Positions 47,949 to 59,400 of a DNA stretch of 64,000 nt are shown piece after piece. Position 1 is the first letter of the stretch, and every line of letters starts with the position of its first letter. The notes beneath the pieces were generated by a model, which was given only the letters and a program-made list of their open reading frames with translations, ran no database searches and was not told where the DNA came from. Where the stretch lies: contig CM067064.1 of NCBI GenBank assembly GCA_033980235.1, positions 4,877,001-4,941,000 of the forward strand. The letters run 5' to 3'. The translations under genes and the position numbers were made by a program. Origin of the DNA: Diadema setosum. Its lineage: Eukaryota > Echinodermata > Echinoidea > Diadematoida > Diadematidae.

Positions 47949-47988
<40 letters not shown>

Positions 47989-47991
47989 TTT

Positions 47992-48022
<31 letters not shown>

Positions 48023-48027
48023 ATATT
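47949..48027 (+). repeat. (TA)n array
   Basis: About 80 bases of TA with one interruption, directly beside the fold-back complex. It may extrude cruciforms. Confidence 0.95.
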
Positions 48028-48030
48028 ATA

Positions 48031-49830
48031 CAAATGATGCACAGGATAGAGTGCGTTAGTGAAGGTGCAACATGCACGAGGCGCAGCCGAGTGCATGTTG
48101 CACCATTGTCAATACTCGAGAGTGCGCCGAACCTTCACTAACGCCACGAAATAATCCTGTGCATCATTTGCTTTATAAAATGGGTCGAAAACTAACAGCA
48201 TTTTCACGCACCTTTGTGGGTCAATACCAGTCAGCTACATGTAGCACTCGCTCAAAAGTAAGATGTCCGAAGATGTTCGTCCCAAACATTTACGCACGTC
48301 GCACTCGGAAATCCCGCACATATAAGTACTGTACGTATAAGAGCATTTCTAAAATGGGTTCAAGAATGTAGCCAATTGGAAGCGCTGAAATGAGTCACGT
48401 GTGCGTGCATTAATTTCTTAGTAAATGCACTGCCTGACCAGGGAGGTGGAAGAGTCTCTCTTCCACATCCCTGGCCTGACGTACGTCACAATGTTTACAC
48501 TAGCAGTGCGCACTCAATCAGTTGTTACAAGTGCGTCACGCGCTACTATACGCGCTGTCAATCCTGTAAACAACTTCTAGTTCGGGCCGCGGGCTGCCAC
48601 AACAGCCGGCGGCGGCCTTTCTTGTGCATAACACGTGGCGTACGTATACTCTTATATGTACGTACAGTACTTATGTGCGAGATTTCCGAGTGCGACGTGC
48701 GTAAATGTTTGGGACGAACATCTTCGGACATCTTGACTTTTGTGCGAGTGCTACATGTAGCTGACTGGTATTGACCCACAAAGGTACGTGAATAATGCTG
48801 TTAGTTTTCGACCCATTTTATAAAACAAATGATGCACAGGATTATTTCGTGGCGTTAGTGAAGGTGCGGCGCACTCTCGAGTATTGACAACGGTTGCAAA
48901 CATGCACTCGGCTGCGCCTCGTGCATGTCGCACCATTGTCAATACTCTCGAGCGGGCCGCACCTTCACTAATATACAAATGATGCACAGGATAGAGTGCG
49001 TTAGTGTAGGCGTAGCGCACTCGAGAGTATTTACAATTGTGAAACATGCACGAGGCGAAGCCGAGTGCATGTTGCACTACATTGTAAATACCCGAGAGTG
49101 AGCTGCGTCTCCACTAACGCCACGAAATAATCCTGTGCATCATTTGTTTTATAAAATGGGTCGAAAACTAACAGCATTTTCACGTACCTTTGTGGGTCAG
49201 TAGTCCAGTCAGCTACATGTAGCACTCGCTCAAGAGAGTCGAGTCAAGCACGTCGCGTCGCACTCGGAAATCCCGCACATGTAACTAATGTACGTATCGA
49301 GTACTGTATACGTACGCCACATAATATGCTATGCACACAAGAAAGGCCGGCCGGCATACGCAGCCCGAACTAGAAGTTGTTTACAGGTATTGACAGCGCG
49401 TGTAGTAGCGCGCGACACACTTGTAACAACTGATTGAGTGCGCACTGGTTCTGCAGTGCAGTGCAATGGTACTAAAGTAATCAAAGCCCACGTGACTCAT
49501 TTCAGCGCTTCCTATTGGCTACGTTCTTGAACCCATTTTATAACACACTCTATCCTGTGCATCATTTGTATAACGTACGCCACATGTTATGCACAAGAAA
49601 GGCCGGCTGGCAGCCCGAACTAGAAGTTGTTTACAGGATAGACAGCGCTTATAACAGTAGCGCGCGACGCACTTGTAACATACTGATTGAGCGTGCACTG
49701 CTAGTGTAAACATTGTGATGTCAGTGACTTTACGGCGTGCATGTTAGTAAGAAATTAATGCACGCGCACGTGACTCATTTCAGCGCTTCCAATTGGCTAC
49801 ATTCTTGAACCCCTTTTATAAAATATGCTA
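48031..49830. mobile_element. Composite of nested fold-back elements
   Basis: The terminal motif CAAATGATGCACAGGAT occurs six times in alternating orientation (near 48034, 48154, 48829, 48976, 49125, 49545). The first unit, 48031-48972, is a 940-bp palindrome: 48172-48380 pairs almost base for base with 48620-48828. Its ends are smaller palindromes of about 140 bp containing CATGCACGAGGCGCAGCCGA-type stems. A second, related unit spans 48973-49572. A third, partial copy of its interior follows to about 49830 (GAACTAGAAGTTGTTTACAG repeats at 49369 and 49618). CpG-rich and non-coding. Confidence 0.85.
48438..48474. repeat. 17-bp stem hairpin at centre of the large palindrome
   Basis: CCAGGGAGGTGGAAGAG, a TCT loop and its complement with one mismatch. 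It is the symmetry centre of the 940-bp fold-back. Confidence 0.85.
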
Positions 49831-50858
49831 AAGTACCTTTTGCATTGTTTGCTGCATATATACGTGACATGGTTGCATTAAGCGCAGCCACCGTCAGTCA
49901 TTGTCAACACTACGACAAGACTATCATTCAGGCAATGACACAACAGCACCAAAGTTGATACCACTTTCAAAGCGTGCCATTTATAGTACATCCACATTTT
50001 ATCTGAAGGAATTGATTGGTCAATATTCAGAAACCACTCAGGCATTGACTGTTTATTAGACTATGACGCTACTTCCTTGAGTTCAATTTTGAGTTATTGT
50101 CTAAACTGTAATGAATCACATTAATATCTTCCGTAATCTCAATTTTTATTTTCTATGTTTTACTTTCTATTCTTTTATGCTTTCATTTGAGGCATAATTT
50201 AGCTTTTGAATATTTCTGTCTAGCAAGAAAGAGAAAGGACGAAAATTGTTTACACAGTGATTTTTTCCAGTAGTCATAATGTAAGGCTTCCCTGGAAATG
50301 TACGAGTGGTACATGCAGTGAGTCCCATATCTAAATGATCTTATCGCTGAAATAGGATCTGCACAAGTCACTTGTAAATCATCGACATACAGAGAAAACA
50401 CATCAATAACAAAAGGAGATTCCACAGTAATGGAAAGAACAGACATGACAGACAAAAGAAAAAGGACAGCCAGAAAGAAAAAAAAAAAGATGTTAAAACA
50501 GAAATAACTTAGGGCCTGAACACGTACATGATATGCTTATGTTTCTCAATGATCTAGTCTGAGTGGTTTTATTCCAATTCTATTTCAAACAGAAGGTTTG
50601 CGAAGGGAAATACGAATTCTCGTAAAATATGTTTTTGCTGTACTACATGCTTTTTTTTCTATATAATGTGTGACTTTTTCACCTTTTTGTGTGTGTGTGA
50701 AGTACGACATATTTCTGACGTTCAAGGAAGACGAAATTGGTTAGTAGTGAGCAAGAGCAATATAAAGTATAATGACCAACATGATATACTGCAATGAAAC
50801 CATACAATAGCAAGAGTCCATGGAATTGAGGAGTGAAAACAAAAATATTTAAACTTAC
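49831..50858. other. 5' end of GPCR intron 1
   Basis: Unique-looking intron sequence up to the donor at 50858. No other feature supported. Confidence 0.5.
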
Positions 50859-51281
50859 GCCACACAGGATGTGGTTGTCGAGGAGGAAGCGGCCGTGGTC
50901 GTAGATGGACCAGATAGTGAACGTCATACTCGTGAGCGTAACGCCCAAGTCCATGATCGTCAGGTTGAGAATGAGGAGATTATGAGGGTTCGACCTCAGG
51001 GTCTTGTCCTGCAGTATGGTGGTCATCGCCATCAAGTTTGCGAACAGGGCCACGAGGAAGATTATCGACATCGTTACGCCTTCCACGATGGCGACTACCG
51101 AAGTCGGTTCGTGGTCGATCTGCAAGGCACTACTCAAGGACATAGTCGCTGAGGCCTGTACTGCCATCGTCGTATTTTCCACTCCCATTTGCTGACTTGA
51201 GGTGTCCTCAACGGTGTCGACATCGAATGTAAGAGACATCGTCGACATGGTGCCGAGATTCAGCAATGAATCCGTGGTCAT
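50859..51281 (-). CDS. GPCR exon 1: N-terminus, helices 1-2
   Basis: First coding exon of a 458-residue rhodopsin-class receptor (exons 51281-50859, 21374-20705, 19708-19425, minus strand). ATG 51281-51279 is the first ATG after an in-frame stop at 51347-51345. The exon ends at GTAAGT. The N-terminus (about 60 residues) is Ser/Thr/Met-rich with one N-glycosylation site (ENTT) and no evident signal peptide. Helix 1 (about 62-88) has the conserved Asn in FANLMAM. Helix 2 (about 101-124) has LNLTIMDLG with the sodium-site Asp. The exon closes with the helix-3 Cys (HILCG). The receptor would sit in the plasma membrane and signal through G proteins. The ligand is unknown: helix 7 looks aminergic but Asp3.32 is absent, so it is best left as an orphan, perhaps near GPR161/GPR101-like receptors. 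Confidence 0.85.
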
Positions 51282-52690
51282 TTTGCGCAAAGTGTGTTTA
51301 TCCTTCTCTGCTTGCTTTCTTGGATTGGAAGTGGTTCTTGGACATCACCAGAAAGCGCCTTTCCGTGATATCTGACGGAAACTGAATCTCACGCCCGCTA
51401 TAAATATCTGGGGTCTTTTTCTGTTATCAGTTTTTATGTACCGTTTGCGGCTGGGAATCACTTGACCTTCTGAGCAGTATGCACACTTTAAGTGTGAAAG
51501 AATAGAGTGGAACTCAGTTTTAATCGTTGCGTTTAGAAAGCGAATCCAGTTAATGTATGAAGTTAACAGAGGTTAGCTCCTAACAGCAACGTTGGCTTCA
51601 TTTGAGCTGAGTTCCATTAAGAACGGCGTTATTGCACACTCCAATTCTACGCAGCAAAAAGGGGGATTTTCTATGGCTTGTGCTGTATTAATGGAGACTC
51701 TTAGCAAGATCGATATACCGATTTAGATTAAGGTGCGGCTTTATGCATAATCCCTTCTCCAGTGCAGTAATGTTTACTCAACTGGTCTTTACGCGGATGC
51801 TTCGAAGTTCAAAATGCGTTCGAAGATAGATGGGTGGAAATTAGGCATAAGACACCAAGCAAATTAATCTTTGCCGATTACATAACCATGCAGTCCATTC
51901 AAATCACTGGACGTTCGACAGATAGAATAGAATAGAATAGCAGAACGTATATCTCTTTAACGCATCTACGGAGAGAAATGAACTCTATCGCAGAAATTCT
52001 TTAATGTTGTTCTCCGACAGCGATTCCAAGTTGACACAGCTAGTTGAACCGCCAAGTGGAAAGCAGCTCCCATGGTAACGCAGATAGTGGGTTGTAATCA
52101 TATCGATGGTCGCTTGGGTTGCGCGCGCAGCCAAAGCCGCCAAATCAAATCGCTAGTGTCGTGTTGGATGGCCAGGAGTAGGGCCTATAGTAGAGTAGAT
52201 GAAATTACCATACCATTACTGAAACAGATGTAGTAATATCACAATCTCCCTCTCTCTTTCTCTCTATATTATTATTCATATATCTATCAAACAAATTATC
52301 TGTCCCAATGTTGCACATCACGCTGTATAAGGTATTATAATTTGTTCTTGTTATACATTTCAAAAGTATTATCTTTGTTTCGGTTTCTCCATCAGCATCT
52401 TCGTGATAATGTAACTATGGATGATGGTGACATTGAGGGGATCAACGCTTTTATACCTTTCTGCTTCCAGACAAAGCAGCCTTTTCACAAACACGCTCAC
52501 GTACACTCACAGACGAATGTTATCTAACCATTTCTGCTTTTTATCTGGCCACTTTGAATTACGTCGGCACAATACTTTTATGTGTGACTTTGAATTTGAA
52601 TTGTATTTCATTCTTGATTGACCAGTAAAGACCTAATTAAATCAATGCTCGGTGAGGAAGCAACAATTTTCACCTCCTTTTGACAGCCAG
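51282..52690. other. Upstream region of the GPCR gene
   Basis: Presumed promoter and 5' UTR on the minus strand. Contains a GCGCGC patch near 52120 and a CT-rich tract near 52245. No TATA box stands out at a convincing distance. Confidence 0.4.
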
Positions 52691-52732
52691 CTTTCATGCC
52701 ACCTTCGGAGGGATTGTGAGGCTAGGTAAGTG

Positions 52733-52835
52733 CCATACCCGGGAGCACAACTGCTGCTGATACAGGGGACTCAATCCATGAAGGTCAGGATTGAGAGTCG
52801 CTGGTTTTACTCACTGAGCCACAACGGCGGGCTAA
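52733..52835 (-). mobile_element. tRNA-derived SINE candidate
   Basis: The minus strand has an A box TGGCTCAGTGAG (52821-52810) and a B box GGATTGAGTCCC (52777-52766) about 33 bases apart, as in tRNAs and SINE heads. The head begins GCCGTTGTGGCTCAG. A tail continues towards lower coordinates without an A-run. Not a functional tRNA by eye. Confidence 0.5.
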
Positions 52836-53160
52836 AGTTTGTTAAATCGAAGGTTCGTTATTCCGGAGGTTCGTTAGTCGCCCCCCCCCCCCCCCCTCCC
52901 CTCCAAGAAAAAAAAAAGCGAAAAAGGTTTCGATATTCCTAAGGATCATTGATTGAAGAATGGAAAAAAGGTCGTTATTTCGAAAGTCGTTGATCCAAAA
53001 ACGGAATTTAAGTTCTTTGTTCCGAAAGTTCGTTATTCCGTAGGTTCGCTAATTCGAAACGAAGGTCGTAATTAGTTTTATTTTCGGCTTAACAAACTTG
53101 ATTTCATTCTCGGATTAGCTAACGTTCGAAATTGATTAGCGAATCTTCGGAGTAAGATCG
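52836..53160 (+). repeat. TTCGTTATTCCGAAGG-type degenerate tandem array
   Basis: Iterated units of about 16-24 bp on the theme GGTTCGTTATTCCGAAAG, decaying to the right and interrupted by a poly-C/poly-A stretch (52868-52918). Confidence 0.8.
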
Positions 53161-53161
53161 C

Positions 53162-53299
53162 TCAGACAGCGTCGCTTAACGTGATCGTCAAAATGAAGAG
53201 GATGATCATTGTGATAGCAGACTTTGATTTACTGGAGCTCATTACCCAGTCATTACTCAGTTCCCTGTGATTGATATAGGCCGCCTTTGAGTTCGCCAT
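53162..53299 (-). CDS. Candidate 45-residue small membrane protein
   Basis: ATG 53299-53297 has a favourable context (purine at -3, G at +4). It opens a 45-codon frame: a hydrophilic N-half (MANSKAAYINHRELSND) and a C-terminal hydrophobic segment (SAITMIILFILTITLSDAV) that could anchor it in a membrane. An AG after a pyrimidine stretch lies about 17 bases upstream. I recognise no family. It could equally be a chance ORF or one exon of a longer gene. It abuts a tandem repeat at its stop. Confidence 0.25.
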   Translation of the reverse strand: MANSKAAYINHRELSNDWVMSSSKSKSAITMIILFILTITLSDAV

Positions 53300-53585
53300 G
53301 TTGTGTTTTTCTTCTGTAGAAGGGCTGACTGCATCATTGGAGATGCACAAGTTGCGCTGGACTGTGTAACATTCCCAATATTCTTTTAGTTGGAAGTTTG
53401 TATGAAGACTTGGAGATCGGAATTGATTACAAGTTGTGAGATGTTTGGGGCTTTTCTTTTACTTTGCTTTGCGTTTGTTTTGCTTGTTGATGTCTCTTTC
53501 ATTCTGCTTGATTAATGACTCATTGCCGATAAGTAGAAAATGGACTATAATTACAATTAACGTATAGAATATAGATAAAAATTAA

Positions 53586-54222
53586 TGGAGTCAATCAAGG
53601 GGCCTGAGCTTTCGATCCTATGCAGCAGAATGAATCTTCGTCAGAGGCAGAATGATAAACAGGCATGGAAAGCAATCACATCATATTATAAGGACTATAC
53701 GCAAAATAAGAACTGTCAGGGGAGGGCTCAGGGTTATAAAAGAAAGAAAACAAAAGGTTGGAAGTAATCTACAAGGAGCCCAACGAGTAAAGGGAGGGGA
53801 TTAAAGCAGGAGGGTGGACAGACAAAAGGCAGAGTGTTAGGGTCAGCTCTTGCTATTCCACTCTTTTCCTTTCTTCATACCTCTGTCATGTCTGTTGTTC
53901 CTTATCTTGATTGATGTTGCCTCTCCATTCATCTCTATCCTTAATGGGGTGACAGGTTACCCCCATGGTCGTTGGCATCATTGCTGACCCTCCTATGTGC
54001 AGTCCTTATTGAGTTTCCCTGCTTGATAAGTGAAAAAGAAAAAGAAGAAGATAAAATGCATGGTGTATTTTATACTGATATATTGGAATTTTGAACGCAA
54101 AGCCAAACATTTTAACAATAACAACAACAACAACAACAACAACAACAACCTGTTTATCATTTTGCCTCTGACAAAGATTCTGCTAATGGATCGAAAGCTC
54201 AGGCCCCTTTTGACCCCATTTT
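53586..54222. mobile_element. Inverted-repeat element, possibly Penelope-like
   Basis: The left arm (53586-53662) contains GGGGCCTGAGCTTTCGATCC and the GTCAGAGGCAGAATGATAAA block. The right arm (54147-54222) is its diverged reverse complement. The interior of about 480 bp is non-coding. The arm motif CTGACGAAG ... GATCGAAAGCTC resembles sequences following Penelope-like reverse transcriptases and has a hammerhead-ribozyme-like core (CTGANGA ... GAAA). The assignment is inference. Confidence 0.45.
54119..54150 (+). repeat. (AAC)n microsatellite
   Basis: About ten AAC units inside the inverted-repeat element. Confidence 0.95.
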
Positions 54223-55106
54223 ACTCCATTGGCTCGTCACTGTTAAATAAGCAGTTTTCAGCAGCTTTTTTTTTTTTTTTTGGCTACATAAAAAAATAAT
54301 CATAGATTCCAGGAAGTAAAAAAAAAAAAAAAAAAAAAAAATAGACCGATACAGATATAGTATGCGTTTTATACCTTCATTTTGTACTTGAATCAAAGCT
54401 TCAACTTCAGGGTATAAATTAACACTTATAATCCCCCGTCTATCATGTCTATCACAGTTATTTTCCCATGCATATCACTAACAATAAACACACTCTGACG
54501 CACGAAAACCAAGCATGCATGTACTATTTCTTTTCTTTTTTTTTCGTCTTCCTTCTCTTCATCTCTTCCTCTTGTAAAGCATAGGCCTGTACAGTTCAAT
54601 TTGGTGTCATACTGTGTGGTTAGTCGGTACCTATTATTGAGGGGATGAATCCTTCATATCACGTTTTCTTACTCTCCTATGAAGACGCAGAAAATTACAG
54701 AGGCTTTAGTGTTACACCACTTTCAAAGGATCCAATAGGGCCTACATCTCGAATATTTTTATTTGTCTAGTTTGTAATTCTAAAAATAAAGTGAAAACAA
54801 ACCTCTTTAATCTTAATCTAAAATTGCTCAGCCAATCAGGTCAGCTTTATGATGACAAGGCCTATATCAAATCGATAAAGATAATACCTGACTTTTGGGT
54901 GGATTTTAAAAGAAAATAAAATCGCACCACGAGGTCTGGAACAAGTTTTCTTGTATATTCCTAAAATATGCCTGAACAGAGTTATACACAGTTGTATTCA
55001 AATCAGGGCAAAAAACACAGAACATGATGTAGAACTTCTAGTAGTCTCTAGACTCCAGCTCTTCGGGGAGGTGGGCGCAACGGCAAGGGGTAAGAAGAAC
55101 TCTCTC
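54223..55106. other. Intergenic sequence
   Basis: Poly-T and poly-A runs near 54268 and 54320. Otherwise nothing recognised. Confidence 0.45.
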
Positions 55107-55180
55107 CGTTCCCCGCCCCCTCCCCTCCCCCTCCCCCTCCCCTCCCCTCCCCTCCCCTCCCCTCCCCCTCCCCTCCCCCT
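55107..55180 (+). repeat. (CCCCT)n array
   Basis: About 74 bases of CCCCT/CCCT units (AGGGG on the minus strand), ending where the satellite begins. Confidence 0.95.
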
Positions 55181-55182
55181 GG

Positions 55183-56480
55183 TGGGAGATGGCCGCCAAA
55201 ATGGCCGCCCAAACCGGAAATTCCCATGTATTTCCTTGTAAATGGTGAGAAATTGAGAACAATTGATGGTTTTACCCTATTTCGAGGGTGCTGAATCCAA
55301 ATCTGGATGACGCAACTCTTGCATCCTTGAGGATTTTGAGATATTCAAGATGGCCGCCAAAATGGCCGCTCAGACCGGAAATTCCTATGTATTTCCTTCT
55401 TAATGGTGAGTAATTGAAAACAATTGATAGTTCGAAGCTATTTCGATGGTGGTGAATCCGAATCAGGATGATTCAACTCTTGCATCGTTAAGGGTTCTGA
55501 GATATATTCAAGATGGCCGCCAAAATGGCCGCCAAAGCCGAAAATTCCCCTGTATTTCCTTCTAAATGGTGAGAAATTGAAAAACTGTTGATGGTTTTAC
55601 CCTAGTTCGAGGGTGCTGGATCAGAATCTTGATAAAACTCTTGTATCCTTAAGGGTTTTGAGATAATAAAGATGGAAACCAAAATGACCGCCAAAAATGG
55701 AAGCTCACATGTAGACCCCCTTTTTCCTTCTAAATGGTGTAAAATTGAAAACAAATTGATGGTTTTACCCTATTTTGAGTTTGCTGAATTTGAAGCTGCA
55801 GGATACAGCTCTTGCATCCTTGATGGTTTTGAGATGATAAAGATGGCCGCCAAAGTGGCCCCCAAATGGCCGTCAAAAACGGAAATTCCCATGTAGGCCC
55901 CCTAATTCGTTCTAAATATAGTAAAACTGAAAACAATATTGGTGGTTTTACCCTATTTTGAGGGTGCTGAATCCGAACCTGGTTGATGCAACTCTTGTGT
56001 TTTGGGGTTTTTGAGAATTCCAAGATGACCGCCAAAATAACTGTCAATATTGAAATTTTTGAGACCCTATTCAGCACCCTCGACATTTTGTTGTTGCCAT
56101 TTTTGCATTCCTTAGGGTTTTCAGATGTCCAAGATGACCGCCAAAATAATTGGCAGAAATTGAAATTCCAATGTTAATATTGTTTTTTCTAAATGGTGAA
56201 AATGTGAAAATAAATTGGTCTCACCCCATTTCGAGGGTGCTGAAGGTTTTGAGATATTTACAAATGTCCTGTATAAACGAAAATTCCTTGATATTTTCTT
56301 ATAAATTGTGAAATATTGTGCTATAACGTGAAGCAAGGGATTAAAAGCAATAATCCGTATTCTTGAATTCAACTCGGTTGAGCAAATTTGTCAAATCAGC
56401 CAACAATTAATGGCATCCAAAATGACTGTCACAATAGTATTGTAATATACTGAGATATTCCGATATGTCTCAAACGGAAC
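55183..56480 (+). repeat. Satellite array 1, unit about 165 bp with YY1-like motifs
   Basis: Units start AAGATGGCCGCCAAAATGG at about 55184, 55349, 55511, 55671, 55840, 56021 and 56131. They continue GAAATTCCCATGTATTTCC, a TGAAAACAATTGATGG block, GGGTGCTGAATCCGAAT and GCAACTCTTGCATCC. Units decay progressively to the right. Each good unit has two ATGGCCGCC cores. An inverted array is at 60852-61735. Confidence 0.9.
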
Positions 56481-56485
56481 TTTAA

Positions 56486-59400
56486 CACGTAATGGAAAGA
56501 AAAATGATATTGCTAATCTGATCGACAATATGTTTTGTAATACCCTACCCCTTATTAATTCTTATGTAATTCTTTCAGATATGACAGACCATTATCCAAT
56601 TATGACTCATTTTGCGCTTAAAACCTCAGTTAATAATGTTAAATCTCTTTCATCTCCTTTATTGAGTCGTAGAGTCTCGTCTGAAAAGTTAGCTAGTCTT
56701 GATGCGGTTCTCGAAACTGTTGATTGGTCAAGAGTATTTGAAAGTGATGATATTAATTTGTCTTTTGATTATATGGAAACATTTAATTATCATTTGTATG
56801 TGATAATGTGATTCCGAAACAAAAAATAAACCAGATTATTAAAAAAAAAAAAAACACCTAGGTTGCCGTGGATTACAAAATCAATTCTTCGGTCGATTAA
56901 CAGGAAAAATTGATTGTATTATAGATACAAATTGGAAAAAAATGAGCGATCAAAACGTAAATACACTTCATATAAAAATACTCTAACTATGATTTTACGC
57001 TCTGAAAAGAAAAGATATTATTTTAAGCAATATATTGCAAAGATACAAGTTTGATATGAAAAATACTTGGAATGTGTTAAAGCAAGCTATGAATGTTTCG
57101 AGTAAAAAATCTGGTTTCGAAAATATTAAGTTGAATGATGAAATCATCAGTGACCCTATTCACATTGCAAATGCTTTCAATTCTTATTTTTCAAAGATAG
57201 GTGAAAATTACGCCCAAAATATTCCTGCGTCAGAGCATCATTTTACTGAATATTTAGGCCAGCGCAATTCCAATTCTGTGTATTTTACTCCAAATAATAG
57301 ACATGAGATTATTGATATTGTATCTTCTTTTAAGAACAAGAGGAGTTCTGGGTATGATGGTATAGATAATTTCATTCTTAAAGGTGTTATATCTTCAGTT
57401 GCTGATCCACTTGTTCATATTTTCAATTTGTCAATTTCTAACGGTGTGTTTCCTGATAAGATGAAACTGGCCAAAGTAATTCCATTATTTAAGAAGGGTG
57501 ATAAATCCGATGTCAGTAATTATCGTCCAAAGGTGTTATGTCTTCAGTTGCTGATCCACTTGTTCATATTTTCAATTTGTCAATTTCTAACGGTGTGTTT
57601 CCTGATAAGATGAAACTGGCCAAAGTAATTCCATTATTTAAGAAGGGTGATAAATCCGATGTCAGTAATTATCGTCTTATTTCATTATTATCATCGTTGT
57701 CCAAAGTTTTAGAGAAACTCATTTATAAGAGAACCTATGGTATTTGAAGTTGCATAATATTTTTACTAATTCGCAGTTCGGTTTTCAAGAGAAGCATAGT
57801 ACAACTCATGCTCTTTAATATTTCATTGATAAAATAGCTCACGCAATTGATAATCATTCTCATTTAATTAGTATTTTCTTGGACTTCTCCAAGGCCTTCG
57901 ACACTGTTGATCACGATATTCTACTCCACAAGTTATCACATTACGGAATACGTGGGAAGGCCTTGGAGTGGTTCAAGAGTTATTTGTTATAATTAAAAAC
58001 AATCGTTCAGTAACAAGAGAAGTAAATTGTGGTGTTCTGCAGGGAAGTTTATTATATAAGGGCCACTGTTATTTATTGCTTATATTAATGATTTTTGTCA
58101 GGCATCTGAAGTACTTTGTTTCATCCATTTTGCTGACGACACCAATGTATTTTTTGCCCACAATGATGCTAATTTTCCTGTTCAAAAAGTTAATTCTGAA
58201 TTACAAAAAGTGAGTAATTGGGTAAGAGCCAATAGATTATCCTTGAATGCCCAAAAAACGAAATATATGATTTTCAGTAATACTGTTGATACTCTGAGTA
58301 CAGCTATAGTTTTGAATGATATTCAGTTAGAAAGAGTTTCACATTTTAAATTTCTTGGAATTATTGTTGACGACAAACTTTCCTGGAAGTTACATATTGA
58401 ATCAATATCCAACACAATCTCGCGTAATATAGGCGTTATAAATAGAATGAATTTGTATATTCCACAAAAATCATTACTTATGTTATATTCTTCATTGATA
58501 TTGCCTTATCTTAATTATGGTGTTGAGGGGTAACACTCATCAGAATCTACTGGATAGAGTGTTCCTTCTACAAAAGAAAGCTCTCCGTGTCATCTGTTAT
58601 CCTTCCATACCCTCCCACTCAAATTCGTTATTTTCCTCCAATAAGCTATTAAAAATTAAAGATCTGTTTTTGTATAATTTGGGGCAATTTATGTACATGT
58701 ACAGCAACAACTCACTCCCGTCCATTTTTGCTTCTATGTTTCAAAGAAATCAATCATTCCATGAGTATCACACTCGACGCTCCAATGAATTTCATTTACC
58801 TCTTTTACGAACGATGTTTGCTAAGAACACACTTATTTATTCTGGCCCAACTTACTGGAATTCCCTAAATAATGATATAAAAAATGCCCCTCTATATATT
58901 CATTTGAAAGAAGATTAAAGTTTTCTCTAATGCAATCTTATGATCCCACAGAATTGAATTAGCCTGTCGGCTTATTTAAATTCCTTTTCGAAGAACTTGG
59001 ATTACAAGTGATATACTGTCACGTATTTTCACGTCCCTCTTGTCCTGAGACACCTACAGAGTAAATTTGATTTCATTTATATTATTTCTGCATCTCTTTC
59101 TCTATACTTTTCTATATAATCGTATCCTTTTCACGCATCCCATCATTTTTTTTCAATGAATTCTGTCGAGGATCACTGGATCTGTTTAGTCTTTCTGTCC
59201 GTTGTATTGTCTTCCTGTTATGTTAGTCTTGTCTCGTTCTGTCTTGTCTATGAGTCCCCCTTTATTAGTTTCGTCGTCCCAGTTTCGTTTTATGTTTACT
59301 CGCCTGAGTATGTGTGTCTGTTTAATACTCTATCTTCCTAGTGGGCTTCCAGACTTTTTTTCTTTTTGACTTCATTCCCAGTCTTTCTTCCCCTTTTTGC

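Larger units (their letters stand above)
21375..50858 (-). other. GPCR intron 1 (about 29.5 kb)
   Basis: Bounded by GTAAGT (from 50858) and AG (to 21375) on the minus strand, phase 0 on both sides. It is packed with MITEs, five LINE remnants, fold-backs and microsatellites, listed separately. The intron is inferred from the exact class A spacing across the join and from absence of another candidate for either half receptor in the window. Confidence 0.75.

Noticed and set aside
48072..49225. Cluster of ORFs with similar Cys-rich sequences
   Set aside because: They are translations of the inverted-repeat units in the fold-back complex, occurring on both strands.
55730..56086. 118-codon minus-strand ORF
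   Set aside because: It lies wholly in satellite array 1 and is an out-of-register translation of the repeat.
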